This document shows, piece by piece, positions 26,461 through 35,557 of a stretch of DNA of 64,000 nt. The position numbers and the translations under genes are program-made. The DNA lies in assembly GCF_900129035.1 (NCBI RefSeq), contig NZ_FQTW01000001.1:310001-374000 (forward strand), given 5' to 3'. The notes under the pieces are model-generated. The model saw nothing but the letters and a program-made list of their open reading frames with translations. It had not been told where the DNA came from and ran no database searches. This stretch comes from Psychroflexus salarius. Lineage in GTDB: Bacteria > Bacteroidota > Bacteroidia > Flavobacteriales > Flavobacteriaceae. Each line of letters starts with the position of its first letter. The first letter of the stretch is position 1.

Positions 26461-26913
26461 TTATTTTAAATATTTATTTGTTGAAGATTTTAGTTGATTA
26501 ATGTATTTTAATTTTTCTGTGTTTTGATTAATTTCTGAAGATACAGCGTTTAATATAGCTACAGTTTGTGCTAAGGCTTCTCTTGCTTCACGCTCTTCTT
26601 GGGTTGATAATTGATTTGAATTAAATATAAAAACAGAAGTAGTTAAAGCTATAATTAAAGCCGCAGCAATTTTATACCATACATATTTAGAATTTGATTT
26701 ATCGGTCACTTCAACCTGACTTGATTCTTGGTTTAAATCTTGATGCCCAAGTTGTCCGAATCCTAAAAATATATGTTGATATACTTCTAAATCTTCAGGA
26801 ATAGCTTCTCTATTTTTAAAGAAACTATATAATTCTTGCTCTTCTTCTAAGCTAGTTTCAGCATTTTCATATTTAGCAATTAGTAACCTTATTCTAGTGA
26901 TCTCTAATTTCAT
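26461..26913 (-). CDS. Probable anti-sigma factor (single-span membrane protein)
   Basis: A 150-residue protein: cytoplasmic N-terminal ~75 residues with a helical segment (LLIAKYENAETSLEEEQELY), one membrane span (about 79-97) and a short Gln/Asn-rich outer tail. The N-terminal segment resembles the zinc-less anti-sigma helix bundle of Bacteroidota. It overlaps the sigma gene by 4 bases. The call rests on topology and position. Confidence 0.75.
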   Translation of the reverse strand: MKLEITRIRLLIAKYENAETSLEEEQELYSFFKNREAIPEDLEVYQHIFLGFGQLGHQDLNQESSQVEVTDKSNSKYVWYKIAAALIIALTTSVFIFNSNQLSTQEEREAREALAQTVAILNAVSSEINQNTEKLKYINQLKSSTNKYLK

Positions 26914-27428
26914 GATTGTTGTCTTTTCATTTGTTTTACTAAAGCCTTTCTTGCTCTTGACAAAGTTACTCTTACATTGGTTTCGCTCATTTCCATAATA
27001 CCTGCAATATCTTCAAAACTATAAGCTTCTATGTCGCGTAGTTGAATTAACATACGGTAGTTAATTGGCAAAGCAGCAATACAATTATTTAACTTTTGGA
27101 CTTGATCTTGTGTTTCAATAACTTGGTCTATGTTTTTGGCATTGTCCTCAATATTTTCATGTGTTAAACTTACATTTTGATTACGCTTTAACTTCAATTG
27201 GTCGTAACAATGATTTTTAGTCACTGTCATCGCAAATGCTTCTAAATTTGATTTATCAGCAAGTTGCGATCGTTTTTCCCAAAGCTTGACCATCACATCT
27301 TGAACAGCATCTTTAGCAGCATCTTGCGAAACTAGAAGCCTCCTTGCTAATCTAAATAGCTTAGCCTGCATAGGTTCTATTTGATGCATAAATAAATCTG
27401 CGTTCATTTGGTTTTGGTTAGTCTTCAT
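26910..27428 (-). CDS. ECF-type RNA polymerase sigma factor
   Basis: A 172-residue ECF sigma factor. Region 2 contains LFRLARRLLVSQDAAKDAVQDVMVKLWEKRS (about 23-53); region 4 contains ALPINYRMLIQLRDIEAYSFEDIAGIMEMSE with the HTH and then NVRVTLSRARKAL. It heads the operon sigma - anti-sigma - DUF4252 - DUF4252 and probably controls its own transcription. It is divergent from the S41 protease gene with 70 bases between. Confidence 0.93.
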   Translation of the reverse strand: MKTNQNQMNADLFMHQIEPMQAKLFRLARRLLVSQDAAKDAVQDVMVKLWEKRSQLADKSNLEAFAMTVTKNHCYDQLKLKRNQNVSLTHENIEDNAKNIDQVIETQDQVQKLNNCIAALPINYRMLIQLRDIEAYSFEDIAGIMEMSETNVRVTLSRARKALVKQMKRQQS

Positions 27429-27498
27429 TATCTCGACGAATGAATCTTAGGTTTGTTACAATTATTTTATAAATTTATAAACTTTTAATTAATGACTT

Positions 27499-28887
27499 AT
27501 GTTGAAAAAAATAATGCTCATGCTTTTGGCTTGCTTGACTATTTCAAGTTGTCAAGATGATATAGATGATGTTATTACACCTGCATCGACGCTAGAAATA
27601 AATGATTTTGTATGGAAAGCTATGAATGTTTTTTATCTATACAAGCCTGATTCTCCAAACCTAGCAGACAATGCATTTGCTACTAATGAAGCTTACGCCA
27701 ATTATTTAAACAGCTTTGAATCGCCAGAAGCTTTATTTAACGATTTACTAGCGCCACAAGATCGGTTTTCAATAATTGTTGATAATTATATTGCTCTAGA
27801 AAACAGTCTTGATGGTATTAATTTTACAACCGGCATGCAATTTGGTTTAGTTAATATTTCTGATTCAAATTCAGTTTTTGGGTTTGTAAGGTATGTTGTA
27901 CCAAACTCACCAGCAGAAGACGCTGGAATTGAGAGAGGTATGATATTTAACAGCGTTAACGGAGAAACTTTAACACCTAATACAAATTTTAATTCACTTT
28001 TTGGTGGAGATGCCTACACTATTGGTTTAGCTGAATTTAATGGTGCTGAATTAACACCATTATCAACTGAAATCAGTTTATTTAAAACTCAACTAACCGA
28101 AAACCCTATCTACTCAGTTGAAGTGATTGAAGAAGACAATACCAAAGTTGGTTATCTGATGTATAACGGGTTTAGAAGTAATTTTGATAGTCAGCTTAAT
28201 ACGGTTTTCGCCAATTTTAAGTCTGAAAATATTGATGAGCTTGTTCTTGATTTACGTTACAATTCAGGTGGTAATATAGAAACAGCTAAAGATTTAGCTT
28301 CAATGATTACAGGCCAGTTTCAAGGCGAAATTTTTGCTTTTGAATATTATAATGACAATTTTGATGATGAAGAATTACGATTTGATAATCAAATTAGAAC
28401 TGGAGCAAATATTAGTAGCCTCAATCTAAACCGTGTATATATCTTAACCGGTTTTTCAACAGCTTCAGCAAGTGAATTAGTTATAAATACCTTAAAACCT
28501 TATATTGATGTTATTCAAATAGGGCAAACAACTGTCGGTAAATTTGAAGGCTCTGTCACCTTGTACGATTCTGAGAACTTTAGACGTGATGGCGCAAGTA
28601 TTAATCACTTGTACGCTTTGCAGCCACTGATTTTAAAAACAGCTAATGCTAATGGTGTAACCGATTATTTTGAAGGATTAACGCCTGATGTTCAGTTAAA
28701 TGAAGATTACACCAATCCTGGTATTATTGGGAACCAAAATGAACCTTTACTTAATCGTGCTTTAGAAGAAATGGGACTTAATTTAACCGAAGGTAAACCA
28801 AGCTTACCATTATCTCAGCTTTCAAGTGAGTTATTGTTCGAAAATCAAGCACTTCAGCCAACATATCAACGCATGTACGTTAAATAA
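27499..28887 (+). CDS. S41 family C-terminal-processing-type peptidase lipoprotein
   Basis: A 462-residue lipoprotein (lipobox ISSC, Cys18) with an N-terminal helical region, a PDZ-like domain (about 110-190) and an S41 protease domain (about 210-400). The active-site serine lies in GFSTASASELV, and the usual following lysine region is TTVGKFEG. The family is common in Bacteroidota and probably degrades or trims periplasmic or surface proteins. It is divergent from the ECF operon; a link to it is possible but not shown. Confidence 0.88.
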   Translation: MLKKIMLMLLACLTISSCQDDIDDVITPASTLEINDFVWKAMNVFYLYKPDSPNLADNAFATNEAYANYLNSFESPEALFNDLLAPQDRFSIIVDNYIALENSLDGINFTTGMQFGLVNISDSNSVFGFVRYVVPNSPAEDAGIERGMIFNSVNGETLTPNTNFNSLFGGDAYTIGLAEFNGAELTPLSTEISLFKTQLTENPIYSVEVIEEDNTKVGYLMYNGFRSNFDSQLNTVFANFKSENIDELVLDLRYNSGGNIETAKDLASMITGQFQGEIFAFEYYNDNFDDEELRFDNQIRTGANISSLNLNRVYILTGFSTASASELVINTLKPYIDVIQIGQTTVGKFEGSVTLYDSENFRRDGASINHLYALQPLILKTANANGVTDYFEGLTPDVQLNEDYTNPGIIGNQNEPLLNRALEEMGLNLTEGKPSLPLSQLSSELLFENQALQPTYQRMYVK

Positions 28888-28888
28888 A

Positions 28889-30064
28889 TTAATCGCGCCT
28901 AAACTGAGCACTTATTTCAAAAATATGCGCTAATATATTTCGGTCAGTATCGGTTAATTTAATATTTCGGCGTTTCATTACAACTTCAGCTACTTCAAAA
29001 ACCTTATTTAATTTATAGGTTTTAAAACCTTGACTTCCACCCCAAGAAAAACTCGGAATAAAATTTCGTGGAAAACCAGAACCAAAAATATTGGCAGATA
29101 CACCAATCACTGTTCCTGTGTTAAACATTGTATTAATACCACATTTTGAGTGATCACCCATGATTAAACCACAAAACTGTAAATTGGTATTTTTAAACCG
29201 GTTGGCTTCATAACTCCATAATTTTACAGGTGCATAATTATTTTTAAGGTTTGAAGTATTGGTATCAGCTCCTAGATTACACCACTCACCAATAACCGAA
29301 TTTCCTAAAAACCCGTCATGGCCTTTATTTGTATAACCCTGAATAAGTGAATTGCTCACTTCGCCTCCAACTTTCGAGTGCGGCCCAATAGTTGTGCCTG
29401 TGTATATTTTAGCGCCCATTTTTAGGGTTGAATGCTCACATAAAGCAAATGGTCCACGAACTGACGTATTTTCCATTAAGACAGCGTTTTTACCAATATA
29501 AATTGGCCCTTCTGAAGCGTTTAAAGTTGCATTATGAATTTCAGCGCCTTCTTCAATAAAAATCTGTTCTGAATTAACTGCATAAACATGTGTTGGTATG
29601 GCTTGTGAAGCTTTATGCTGAGTTAATAATGTGAAATCTGCTGAAATGGCTTCATGGTTTTTAGAAAATAAATCCCATATATCTTCAATATAAATGCCGT
29701 TAAAATCAACTGAAATCGATGTGTATTTATTGATATCAAAACCTTCAACTGGATTAGCATAATAAGCTAAGACATTGTTTTCGTGCTCCAAGGCTTCATT
29801 AGTACCTAATTGCTGAAGCTGTTCAACAAAATTTTCAGTTGGTAAAAATCGACTGTTAATAAAAAGACATTCGCCAGATTCAATAGACTTAAACTTGTTT
29901 TGAAGGTAATCTTCAGTTTGATAAAATATAGAGGCCGACGGAAAATAATGCTGAAACTTTTCAGTAATTTTTAAAATTCCAATACGTAAATCAGCAATTG
30001 GTCTTGTATAGGTTAATGGTAAAAAATTGTTTCGATATTGGTCGTCAAATAAAACGATATTCAT
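28889..30064 (-). CDS. GlmU-like sugar-phosphate nucleotidyltransferase/acyltransferase-fold protein
   Basis: A 391-residue protein resembling the Bacteroidota GlmU family: an N-terminal degenerate nucleotidyltransferase-like part starting [21 protein letters not shown], then a left-handed beta helix of hexapeptide repeats (about 185-350; for example [18 protein letters not shown]). The Gx(T/S) nucleotide-binding loop LxxGxGxRM of true GlmU is missing, so it may be a sugar acetyltransferase or a partial GlmU. It is a single gene, divergent from panB with 60 bases between. Confidence 0.82.
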   Translation of the reverse strand: MNIVLFDDQYRNNFLPLTYTRPIADLRIGILKITEKFQHYFPSASIFYQTEDYLQNKFKSIESGECLFINSRFLPTENFVEQLQQLGTNEALEHENNVLAYYANPVEGFDINKYTSISVDFNGIYIEDIWDLFSKNHEAISADFTLLTQHKASQAIPTHVYAVNSEQIFIEEGAEIHNATLNASEGPIYIGKNAVLMENTSVRGPFALCEHSTLKMGAKIYTGTTIGPHSKVGGEVSNSLIQGYTNKGHDGFLGNSVIGEWCNLGADTNTSNLKNNYAPVKLWSYEANRFKNTNLQFCGLIMGDHSKCGINTMFNTGTVIGVSANIFGSGFPRNFIPSFSWGGSQGFKTYKLNKVFEVAEVVMKRRNIKLTDTDRNILAHIFEISAQFRRD

Positions 30065-30124
30065 AAGGTAAAGTTTATATTCCTAATAATTTGGCTAAAT
30101 TTACACACAATTAAATTTAATACA

Positions 30125-30943
30125 ATGTCTACAGCAAAAAAACAATATAAAAGAGTCACCGTAAAATCATTAACCGATATGAAATCGAATAATGATAAAA
30201 TTTCAATGATCACGGCTTATGATTATACAATGGCTCAAATTGTGGATCATGCTGAAATTGATGTGATCTTAGTTGGCGACTCCGCTTCTAATGTTATGGC
30301 TGGCCATGAAACTACTTTGCCTATTACACTTGATCAAATGATTTATCATGCTTCAAGTGTTATTAGAGCTGTAAAACGAGCTTTAGTGGTAGTCGATTTA
30401 CCTTTTGGAAGTTACCAGAGTGACCCAAAAGAAGCCTTAAGAAGTGCTATTAGAATTATGAAAGAAAGTGGTGCTCATGCAGTAAAATTAGAAGGTGGAA
30501 AAGAAATTAAAGATTCTATTAAACGCATATTGAAAGCAGGAATTCCTGTTATGGGTCATTTAGGTTTAACGCCGCAATCAATTTATAAGTTTGGAACTTA
30601 TACGGTTAGGGCTAAAGAAGAATATGAAGCCGAGAAACTTAAAGAAGATGCTAAAATGCTTGAACGCATTGGCTGTTTTGCTGTGGTTTTGGAAAAGGTT
30701 CCTGCTAAATTAGCAAAAGAAGTTGCGCAAAGTATTAGCATTCCTGTGATTGGTATTGGCGCTGGTGGTGGCGTTGATGGGCAGGTTTTAGTAATTCACG
30801 ACATGTTAGGCATGAACAAAGAATTTAGCCCACGTTTTTTACGTCGTTATGCAGATTTACATTCTGAAATGACTCATGCACTTCAACAGTATAAAAAAGA
30901 TGTAAAATCGCAAGATTTTCCTAACGAAAACGAGCAGTATTAA
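30125..30943 (+). CDS. panB: 3-Methyl-2-oxobutanoate hydroxymethyltransferase
   Basis: A 272-residue PanB, full length for the family. The metal- and substrate-binding segments are present: [43 protein letters not shown], and [22 protein letters not shown]. It makes ketopantoate from 2-oxoisovalerate for pantothenate and CoA. Nearest neighbour is HMG-CoA synthase, another CoA-related enzyme, but with a 96-base gap and no functional link shown. Confidence 0.96.
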   Translation: MSTAKKQYKRVTVKSLTDMKSNNDKISMITAYDYTMAQIVDHAEIDVILVGDSASNVMAGHETTLPITLDQMIYHASSVIRAVKRALVVVDLPFGSYQSDPKEALRSAIRIMKESGAHAVKLEGGKEIKDSIKRILKAGIPVMGHLGLTPQSIYKFGTYTVRAKEEYEAEKLKEDAKMLERIGCFAVVLEKVPAKLAKEVAQSISIPVIGIGAGGGVDGQVLVIHDMLGMNKEFSPRFLRRYADLHSEMTHALQQYKKDVKSQDFPNENEQY

Positions 30944-31039
30944 ATCCGCAATCCTTGTAGTTAATAAATTATAAATTGTTTATATTTTTAACATAATACC
31001 TTACAGGATGTTTTGCTAATTTGCACAAAAATTAGAGTG

Positions 31040-32371
31040 ATGAATGTAGGTATAAGCCATATAGCGTTTAGTATTCCTAAACTGTATTTAGATGTAGAAA
31101 ATTTCTCAAAATATCGCCAAATTGACGCCGAAAAGCTTAAAAAAGGTTTAGGTATTTATAAAATGGCCTTTTTAGACCATCATCAAGATACGGCAACTTT
31201 AGCCGCTAATGCTTTGCTAGACTTAGTTCAAACCAACCAATTAGATCCTCGAACTTTAGATCGTATTTACTTAAGTACAGAAAGCGGCTTAGACAGTTCA
31301 AAACCGACTGCTACCTATGCCGTACAAATGGTCGAAAAACAACTAGAATCGCAGTTTGGTGAACGTTGTTTTAAACATACAGATGTCGTTGATATGACAT
31401 TTGCCTGTATTGGAGGTGTTGATGTCTCGCAAAACACTTTAGACTATGTGCGTGTAAATCAAAAATCTAAAGCGGTTGTTATCGCAAGTGATTATGCAAA
31501 GTACGCACTTAATTCACCAGGAGAATATACCCAAGGTGCTGGTGCAGTGGCCATGTTAGTTGAAACTGAACCCAAATTAATATCTTTTAATTCTGAGATT
31601 GGTATAGGCTTTAAAAGCGAACATGATTTTTTTAAGCCACGGCGTTTCTACTCGAAAGCTAAAATTAATGGCAAAGCTTATGATGAAGATATTTTGCAAG
31701 TATTTAGAGACGATCCCGTTTTTGATGGGCAATTTTCTAACAACTGTTACCAAGATAGAATTCGAGAAGCTTACTTCAACTTAAAAGATAAGTTAAAATT
31801 AAAATCAACAGAGCCTTTATTTAATCGGTGGAGAAGTATTATTTTTCATCTTCCTTATGCATTCCATGGAAAACGAATTTTTACAGAAATTTATGGAATT
31901 GAAACTAAACCTCAAAAACAATTTAGTTTTGAGGACTTAAAAGCTTTAGGAAAATCAAATGAATATCGTGAATTCGTGAATGATAAAATAACAGCTGGCC
32001 AGAAAGCCTCTTCAGAAATTGGGAATTTATATTCAGCCTCTATTTTCATGGCTTTAATTTCAGATATTTTTTACAAACAAGAAAAACTAAATGTTGGAGA
32101 CCAACTTGGTTTTATCGCTTATGGAAGTGGTTCTAAATCTAAGGTTTTTCAAGGCAAATTAACAGCTTCATTTTTAACTGAAATAAATAAAACTAATTTA
32201 AAACAAAAACTAGATTATCGAAAAGCTATTTCTTTTGCAACGTATAAAGACTTGCACCAAAAAACAAAATCTACTTCAGTTTTACAACCTAAAAATGAGT
32301 TTGCCTTAGAGAAAATAGAAACCACTCATACTGACCAATTAGGGGCGCGATTTTACACTTATCAAACTTAA
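31040..32371 (+). CDS. Hydroxymethylglutaryl-CoA synthase family protein
   Basis: A 443-residue thiolase-fold enzyme. The acylated cysteine is in TFACIGG (about 119-125), and the general-base histidine region is FHLPYAFHGK. It condenses acetyl-CoA with acetoacetyl-CoA for the mevalonate pathway, which flavobacteria use for isoprenoids. I chose ATG 31040 (MNVGISHIAF): the frame opens at 31013, but the added residues are leader-like. Its TAA shares one TTAA (32368-32371) with the stop of galE. A biosynthetic HMGS-like role other than mevalonate cannot be excluded. Confidence 0.9.
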   Translation: MNVGISHIAFSIPKLYLDVENFSKYRQIDAEKLKKGLGIYKMAFLDHHQDTATLAANALLDLVQTNQLDPRTLDRIYLSTESGLDSSKPTATYAVQMVEKQLESQFGERCFKHTDVVDMTFACIGGVDVSQNTLDYVRVNQKSKAVVIASDYAKYALNSPGEYTQGAGAVAMLVETEPKLISFNSEIGIGFKSEHDFFKPRRFYSKAKINGKAYDEDILQVFRDDPVFDGQFSNNCYQDRIREAYFNLKDKLKLKSTEPLFNRWRSIIFHLPYAFHGKRIFTEIYGIETKPQKQFSFEDLKALGKSNEYREFVNDKITAGQKASSEIGNLYSASIFMALISDIFYKQEKLNVGDQLGFIAYGSGSKSKVFQGKLTASFLTEINKTNLKQKLDYRKAISFATYKDLHQKTKSTSVLQPKNEFALEKIETTHTDQLGARFYTYQT

Positions 32372-33390
32372 TGCGTTTGTCTTAACTTTAATTGCCACTT
32401 CCACGCACTTGCTAAGGCGTCATCAAGAGTTAATTTAGTTGCCCAACCTAATTCATTTTTCGCTTTTTGGGTGTCGGCATAAGCTGCTACAACATCGCCT
32501 TCTCGCCTACTTACTATTTTGTGTGGAAGCTCTTGGTTTGTAACACGCTCAAATGTTTGGACTACTTCTTTCACAGAACTGCCTTTACCAGTTCCTAAGT
32601 TAAAGACTTCAAAATTGGTTTTACAGCTATCTTGTAGTTGGCGTTCTAAGGCAACTACGTGGGCTTTTGCTAAATCGACTACGTGAATATAATCACGAAT
32701 GCAAGTGCCATCAACTGTTGGATAATCGTCTCCAAAAATTGATAATTCATTACGGATGCCAGCCGCCGTTTGTGTAATATAAGGGACTAAATTTTGTGGT
32801 GTTCCAATAGGAAGTTCGCCAATCTCAGCCGATTCGTGAGCACCAATAGGATTAAAATAACGCAAAGCAATTGCCTTAAAATGACTGTAAGTTTTTGCTG
32901 TATCTCTGATTATTTCCTCACCAATTTGTTTTGTATTTCCATAAGGAGATTCTGCTTGTTTAACAGGCGCGTCTTCAGTAATAGGTAATTTATCTGCTTC
33001 GCCATAAACAGTGCATGACGAGCTAAAGATGAAGTTAGCTTGTTGAAATTGAGTTTGAGCTTTCAGTAAATAGACTAAGGTATTAATGTTATTCTCATAA
33101 TAAAGTAAAGGATTTTCAACACTTTCACCGACCGCTTTTGATGCAGCAAAATGAATGATTCCGCTTAAATCTTGATGATTTTTAAAAAACTGATTGACTT
33201 TTTCTCGTTCACATAAATCAAAATTATGAAATTCTGGTGTTTTCCCTGTTATTTTTTCAATCCCGCTTAAAACATCTATTGACGAATTTGAAAGGTTATC
33301 AATAATAACGACTTCATAATTTTTTTGTTGTAATTCGACTACAGTATGTGACCCAATGAAGCCTAAGCCGCCAGTTACTAAAATTTTCAT
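32368..33390 (-). CDS. galE: UDP-glucose 4-epimerase
   Basis: A 340-residue extended SDR. The NAD-binding motif GGLGFIGSH is at the N-terminus, the catalytic Ser lies in SSSCTVYG, the Tyr-Lys pair in YGNTK, and RYFNPIGAH and the C-terminal AYADTQKA are the GalE signatures. It interconverts UDP-glucose and UDP-galactose for polysaccharide synthesis or galactose use. It is a single gene, convergent with HMGS and divergent from the DUF3817 gene. Confidence 0.95.
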   Translation of the reverse strand: MKILVTGGLGFIGSHTVVELQQKNYEVVIIDNLSNSSIDVLSGIEKITGKTPEFHNFDLCEREKVNQFFKNHQDLSGIIHFAASKAVGESVENPLLYYENNINTLVYLLKAQTQFQQANFIFSSSCTVYGEADKLPITEDAPVKQAESPYGNTKQIGEEIIRDTAKTYSHFKAIALRYFNPIGAHESAEIGELPIGTPQNLVPYITQTAAGIRNELSIFGDDYPTVDGTCIRDYIHVVDLAKAHVVALERQLQDSCKTNFEVFNLGTGKGSSVKEVVQTFERVTNQELPHKIVSRREGDVVAAYADTQKAKNELGWATKLTLDDALASAWKWQLKLRQTH

Positions 33391-33430
33391 AGGTTAGTTA
33401 GATTTTAAGATTCTTATGGTTAAAAATACC

Positions 33431-33438
33431 TAATTTTG
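33431..33438 (+). promoter_or_regulatory. -7 element before the DUF3817 gene
   Basis: TAATTTTG matches TAnnTTTG, 45 bases before the ATG at 33483. No TTG is at the right spacing upstream. Confidence 0.35.
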
Positions 33439-33482
33439 TAACCGTAAAATTAAATTTTATTTTTCAATCAAACGAACACATC

Positions 33483-33761
33483 ATGATAAAAGCCTTTAAA
33501 ATATTAAGTTACCTAGAAGCTATATCTTTTTTAGTATTACTTGGCATTGCAATGCCTTTAAAATACATGTATGATATGCCAGAATATGTAAGAGTTGTTG
33601 GTATGGCGCATGGCATTTTATTTGTACTGTACATTATTGGTGCCTATTATATGTATGAAAAACTGAACTGGAAGTTCTCAACTTTTATGATTGTTGTTTT
33701 ATGTTCAATTTTACCATTTGGACCATTCTACGCTGATAAAAAATACTTACCTAGTTCTTAA
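33483..33761 (+). CDS. DUF3817 family small membrane protein
   Basis: A 92-residue protein with three predicted membrane spans and the family's opening KILSYLEAISFLVLLGIAMPLKYMYDMP (key residues Glu-Ala-Ile-Ser and the Lys-Tyr pair). DUF3817 proteins are small integral membrane proteins of unknown function, also found at the C-terminus of some transporters. Its TAA shares a TTAA (33758-33761) with the convergent thioesterase stop. Confidence 0.88.
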   Translation: MIKAFKILSYLEAISFLVLLGIAMPLKYMYDMPEYVRVVGMAHGILFVLYIIGAYYMYEKLNWKFSTFMIVVLCSILPFGPFYADKKYLPSS

Positions 33762-34150
33762 TCCTCAGCTAGACGATTTTTCACATATTCAACTTCAGTT
33801 TTACCGTGAGGTTTCGCTTGGCCGTTTTCATCTAAACTTACCATAACTATTCGGTCTACGCTGATAATAGTCTTTCGTGTCATTTTGTTCCTGACTTCAC
33901 ATTTTAAAGTTAGTGAGGCTTTGCCAAACTTAACCACTTCAATACCAATTTCTATGATATCACCTTGAACAGCAGAGCTTTGAAAATCAATTTCACTAAT
34001 AAATTTAGTTACCGTTTTTTGATTTTCAAGCTGAATAATTGAATACAATGCAGCCTCTTCATCTATCCATTCTAGCAATCGACCACCAAATAAAGTTCCA
34101 TTAGGATTTAAATCTTCAGGTTTTACCCATTTTCTTGTATGAAATCTCAT
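33758..34150 (-). CDS. Acyl-CoA thioesterase (hotdog fold, YciA-like)
   Basis: A 130-residue single-hotdog thioesterase. The family pattern is NPNGTLFGGRLLEWIDEEAALYS (about 15-37), with the conserved Asn-Pro-x-Gly-Thr-x-Phe-Gly-Gly and the Asp in WIDE, then FISEIDFQSSAVQGDIIEIG. It hydrolyses acyl-CoA to free acid and CoA, with broad specificity in E. coli YciA. It is a single gene; an exact -7 element lies 16 bases upstream (34166-34173). Confidence 0.9.
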   Translation of the reverse strand: MRFHTRKWVKPEDLNPNGTLFGGRLLEWIDEEAALYSIIQLENQKTVTKFISEIDFQSSAVQGDIIEIGIEVVKFGKASLTLKCEVRNKMTRKTIISVDRIVMVSLDENGQAKPHGKTEVEYVKNRLAED

Positions 34151-34165
34151 AATTTTATTTTAGTA

Positions 34166-34173
34166 CAAATCTA
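34166..34173 (-). promoter_or_regulatory. -7 element of the thioesterase gene
   Basis: On the minus strand TAGATTTG matches TAnnTTTG exactly, leaving a leader of about ten bases before the ATG at 34150. No convincing -33 element. Confidence 0.4.
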
Positions 34174-34237
34174 AATTATAAGATTTTACTATACTAAGAT
34201 TTTTAATAATAGATTTTTATAATCATATTAAGTCTTC

Positions 34238-35440
34238 CTATTGATTTACAAAATCCTGAAGATAGGCATATTTGGCTGTTAACTGACCATTCTCTGTCAT
34301 CTTAGCTCGCTCTAGAATTCCATCTTTATCCTTATTAAAAAAAGCAGGAATCACATGTTCTGCAAACATTTCTCCAAAGCCTTCACTAGCATCTTTAGGA
34401 AGTTCGCAAGGTAAATTGTCAACAGCCATAACAGTAATTGCTTCCGGATGATTAAATTCAACTTCTTGTTCTGAAATAGGATGATAGCCATAAAACGGTT
34501 CAGCGATAGTTGATGGTTTTATTGTTGAAGCTACAGGACCATCGATATCACAACTTACATCGGCTACTAAGTTGATGTTAAATTGAGGTGATTTAGCATC
34601 TTCTCTAGTATACAGATATGGTGCGCCTTCTCCGTAAAAGTGACCTGCAATAAAGTAATCGGTTACTTCTGCAAAACGCATAAAATCACTTTCATAATCT
34701 TCTGGATGCTTAAAAAAGTGAGACTTAGAAACTTCACCTTTACAGGTAGACTTAGGTTTATTGTAATCTAAAACATCAATTTTACAATAAACCGGCTCTT
34801 CAAACTTTTCACTTAAAAATGCCTCTACGCCGACTGATTTAATTTTTAAATGATCTAAAATTTCTTTTGCTCCGAGAGCCACTTTTCCGCTTCCGGTCAA
34901 ACAAATTTTTATTTGAGGCAATTTGATTTTGTCTAGTTCTTCTTTTACGGCATTTAAGTCGTCTAAATATTCAACTTTAGGCAAGTTAAATAAATTATCT
35001 CTTAAACCTAAAGCTCTAAAACCATTATAAGCGCCAACCAAACCTGCATATCTACCAAAACCGATTAGTCTTGAACCATTAGTTTTGGTGATGACTTCAT
35101 GATCGTAAAGGGTGATTTTTTTATCAAGAATGGCCTTCAATAAATCGCGATTATAAGGCTGCATTTTGATGGTATGTGAAAAGAAAAAATAGGATTTATG
35201 TGGAATTAAAGCTTCAATAGGAACTTCTTTTACACCTAACAAAACATCACAAGCATCTAGATTTTCACTTACCTCAATATCACGTTTCTGATAGCTTTCG
35301 TCAGGAAATATACGAATATCTGAAGGCTCGACTACAAATTTAAGTTGGTGTTCTTGCTGAAGCTGATCAACTTGTTCTGGTGTAAAAACCACACGTCTAT
35401 CCGGCGGTGTTTTACGTTCTTTAATTAATCCTATTTTCAT
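34238..35440 (-). CDS. NAD(P)-dependent saccharopine/alanine dehydrogenase-like protein
   Basis: A 400-residue protein of the alanine dehydrogenase / lysine-2-oxoglutarate reductase family. The N-terminal AlaDh/PNT half begins KIGLIKERKTPPDRRVVFTPEQ and includes the conserved Arg and Lys region. The C-terminal half contains KICLTGSGKVALGAKEIL (Rossmann Gly-x-Gly-x-x-x-x-Gly). Bacteroidota commonly carry this saccharopine-dehydrogenase-like form; the substrate is not proven. I chose ATG 35440. A TTG at 35449 would be in frame but falls where transcription should start, given the -7 element TAAGTTTG (minus strand, 35457-35464). Confidence 0.82.
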   Translation of the reverse strand: MKIGLIKERKTPPDRRVVFTPEQVDQLQQEHQLKFVVEPSDIRIFPDESYQKRDIEVSENLDACDVLLGVKEVPIEALIPHKSYFFFSHTIKMQPYNRDLLKAILDKKITLYDHEVITKTNGSRLIGFGRYAGLVGAYNGFRALGLRDNLFNLPKVEYLDDLNAVKEELDKIKLPQIKICLTGSGKVALGAKEILDHLKIKSVGVEAFLSEKFEEPVYCKIDVLDYNKPKSTCKGEVSKSHFFKHPEDYESDFMRFAEVTDYFIAGHFYGEGAPYLYTREDAKSPQFNINLVADVSCDIDGPVASTIKPSTIAEPFYGYHPISEQEVEFNHPEAITVMAVDNLPCELPKDASEGFGEMFAEHVIPAFFNKDKDGILERAKMTENGQLTAKYAYLQDFVNQ

Positions 35441-35456
35441 TAATTTCAATTTTGCC

Positions 35457-35464
35457 CAAACTTA
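35457..35464 (-). promoter_or_regulatory. -7 element of the saccharopine dehydrogenase-like gene
   Basis: On the minus strand TAAGTTTG matches TAnnTTTG exactly, 16 bases before ATG 35440. This supports the downstream start. No -33 element at standard spacing. Confidence 0.45.
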
Positions 35465-35557
35465 ACAAAAATCTTCAAGTTAAATTAAGGATTTTTACAA
35501 AGAGCTTAACACCTCAAAAACATTTACACGTTTAACTTTACGCAAAAAATATCGAAC

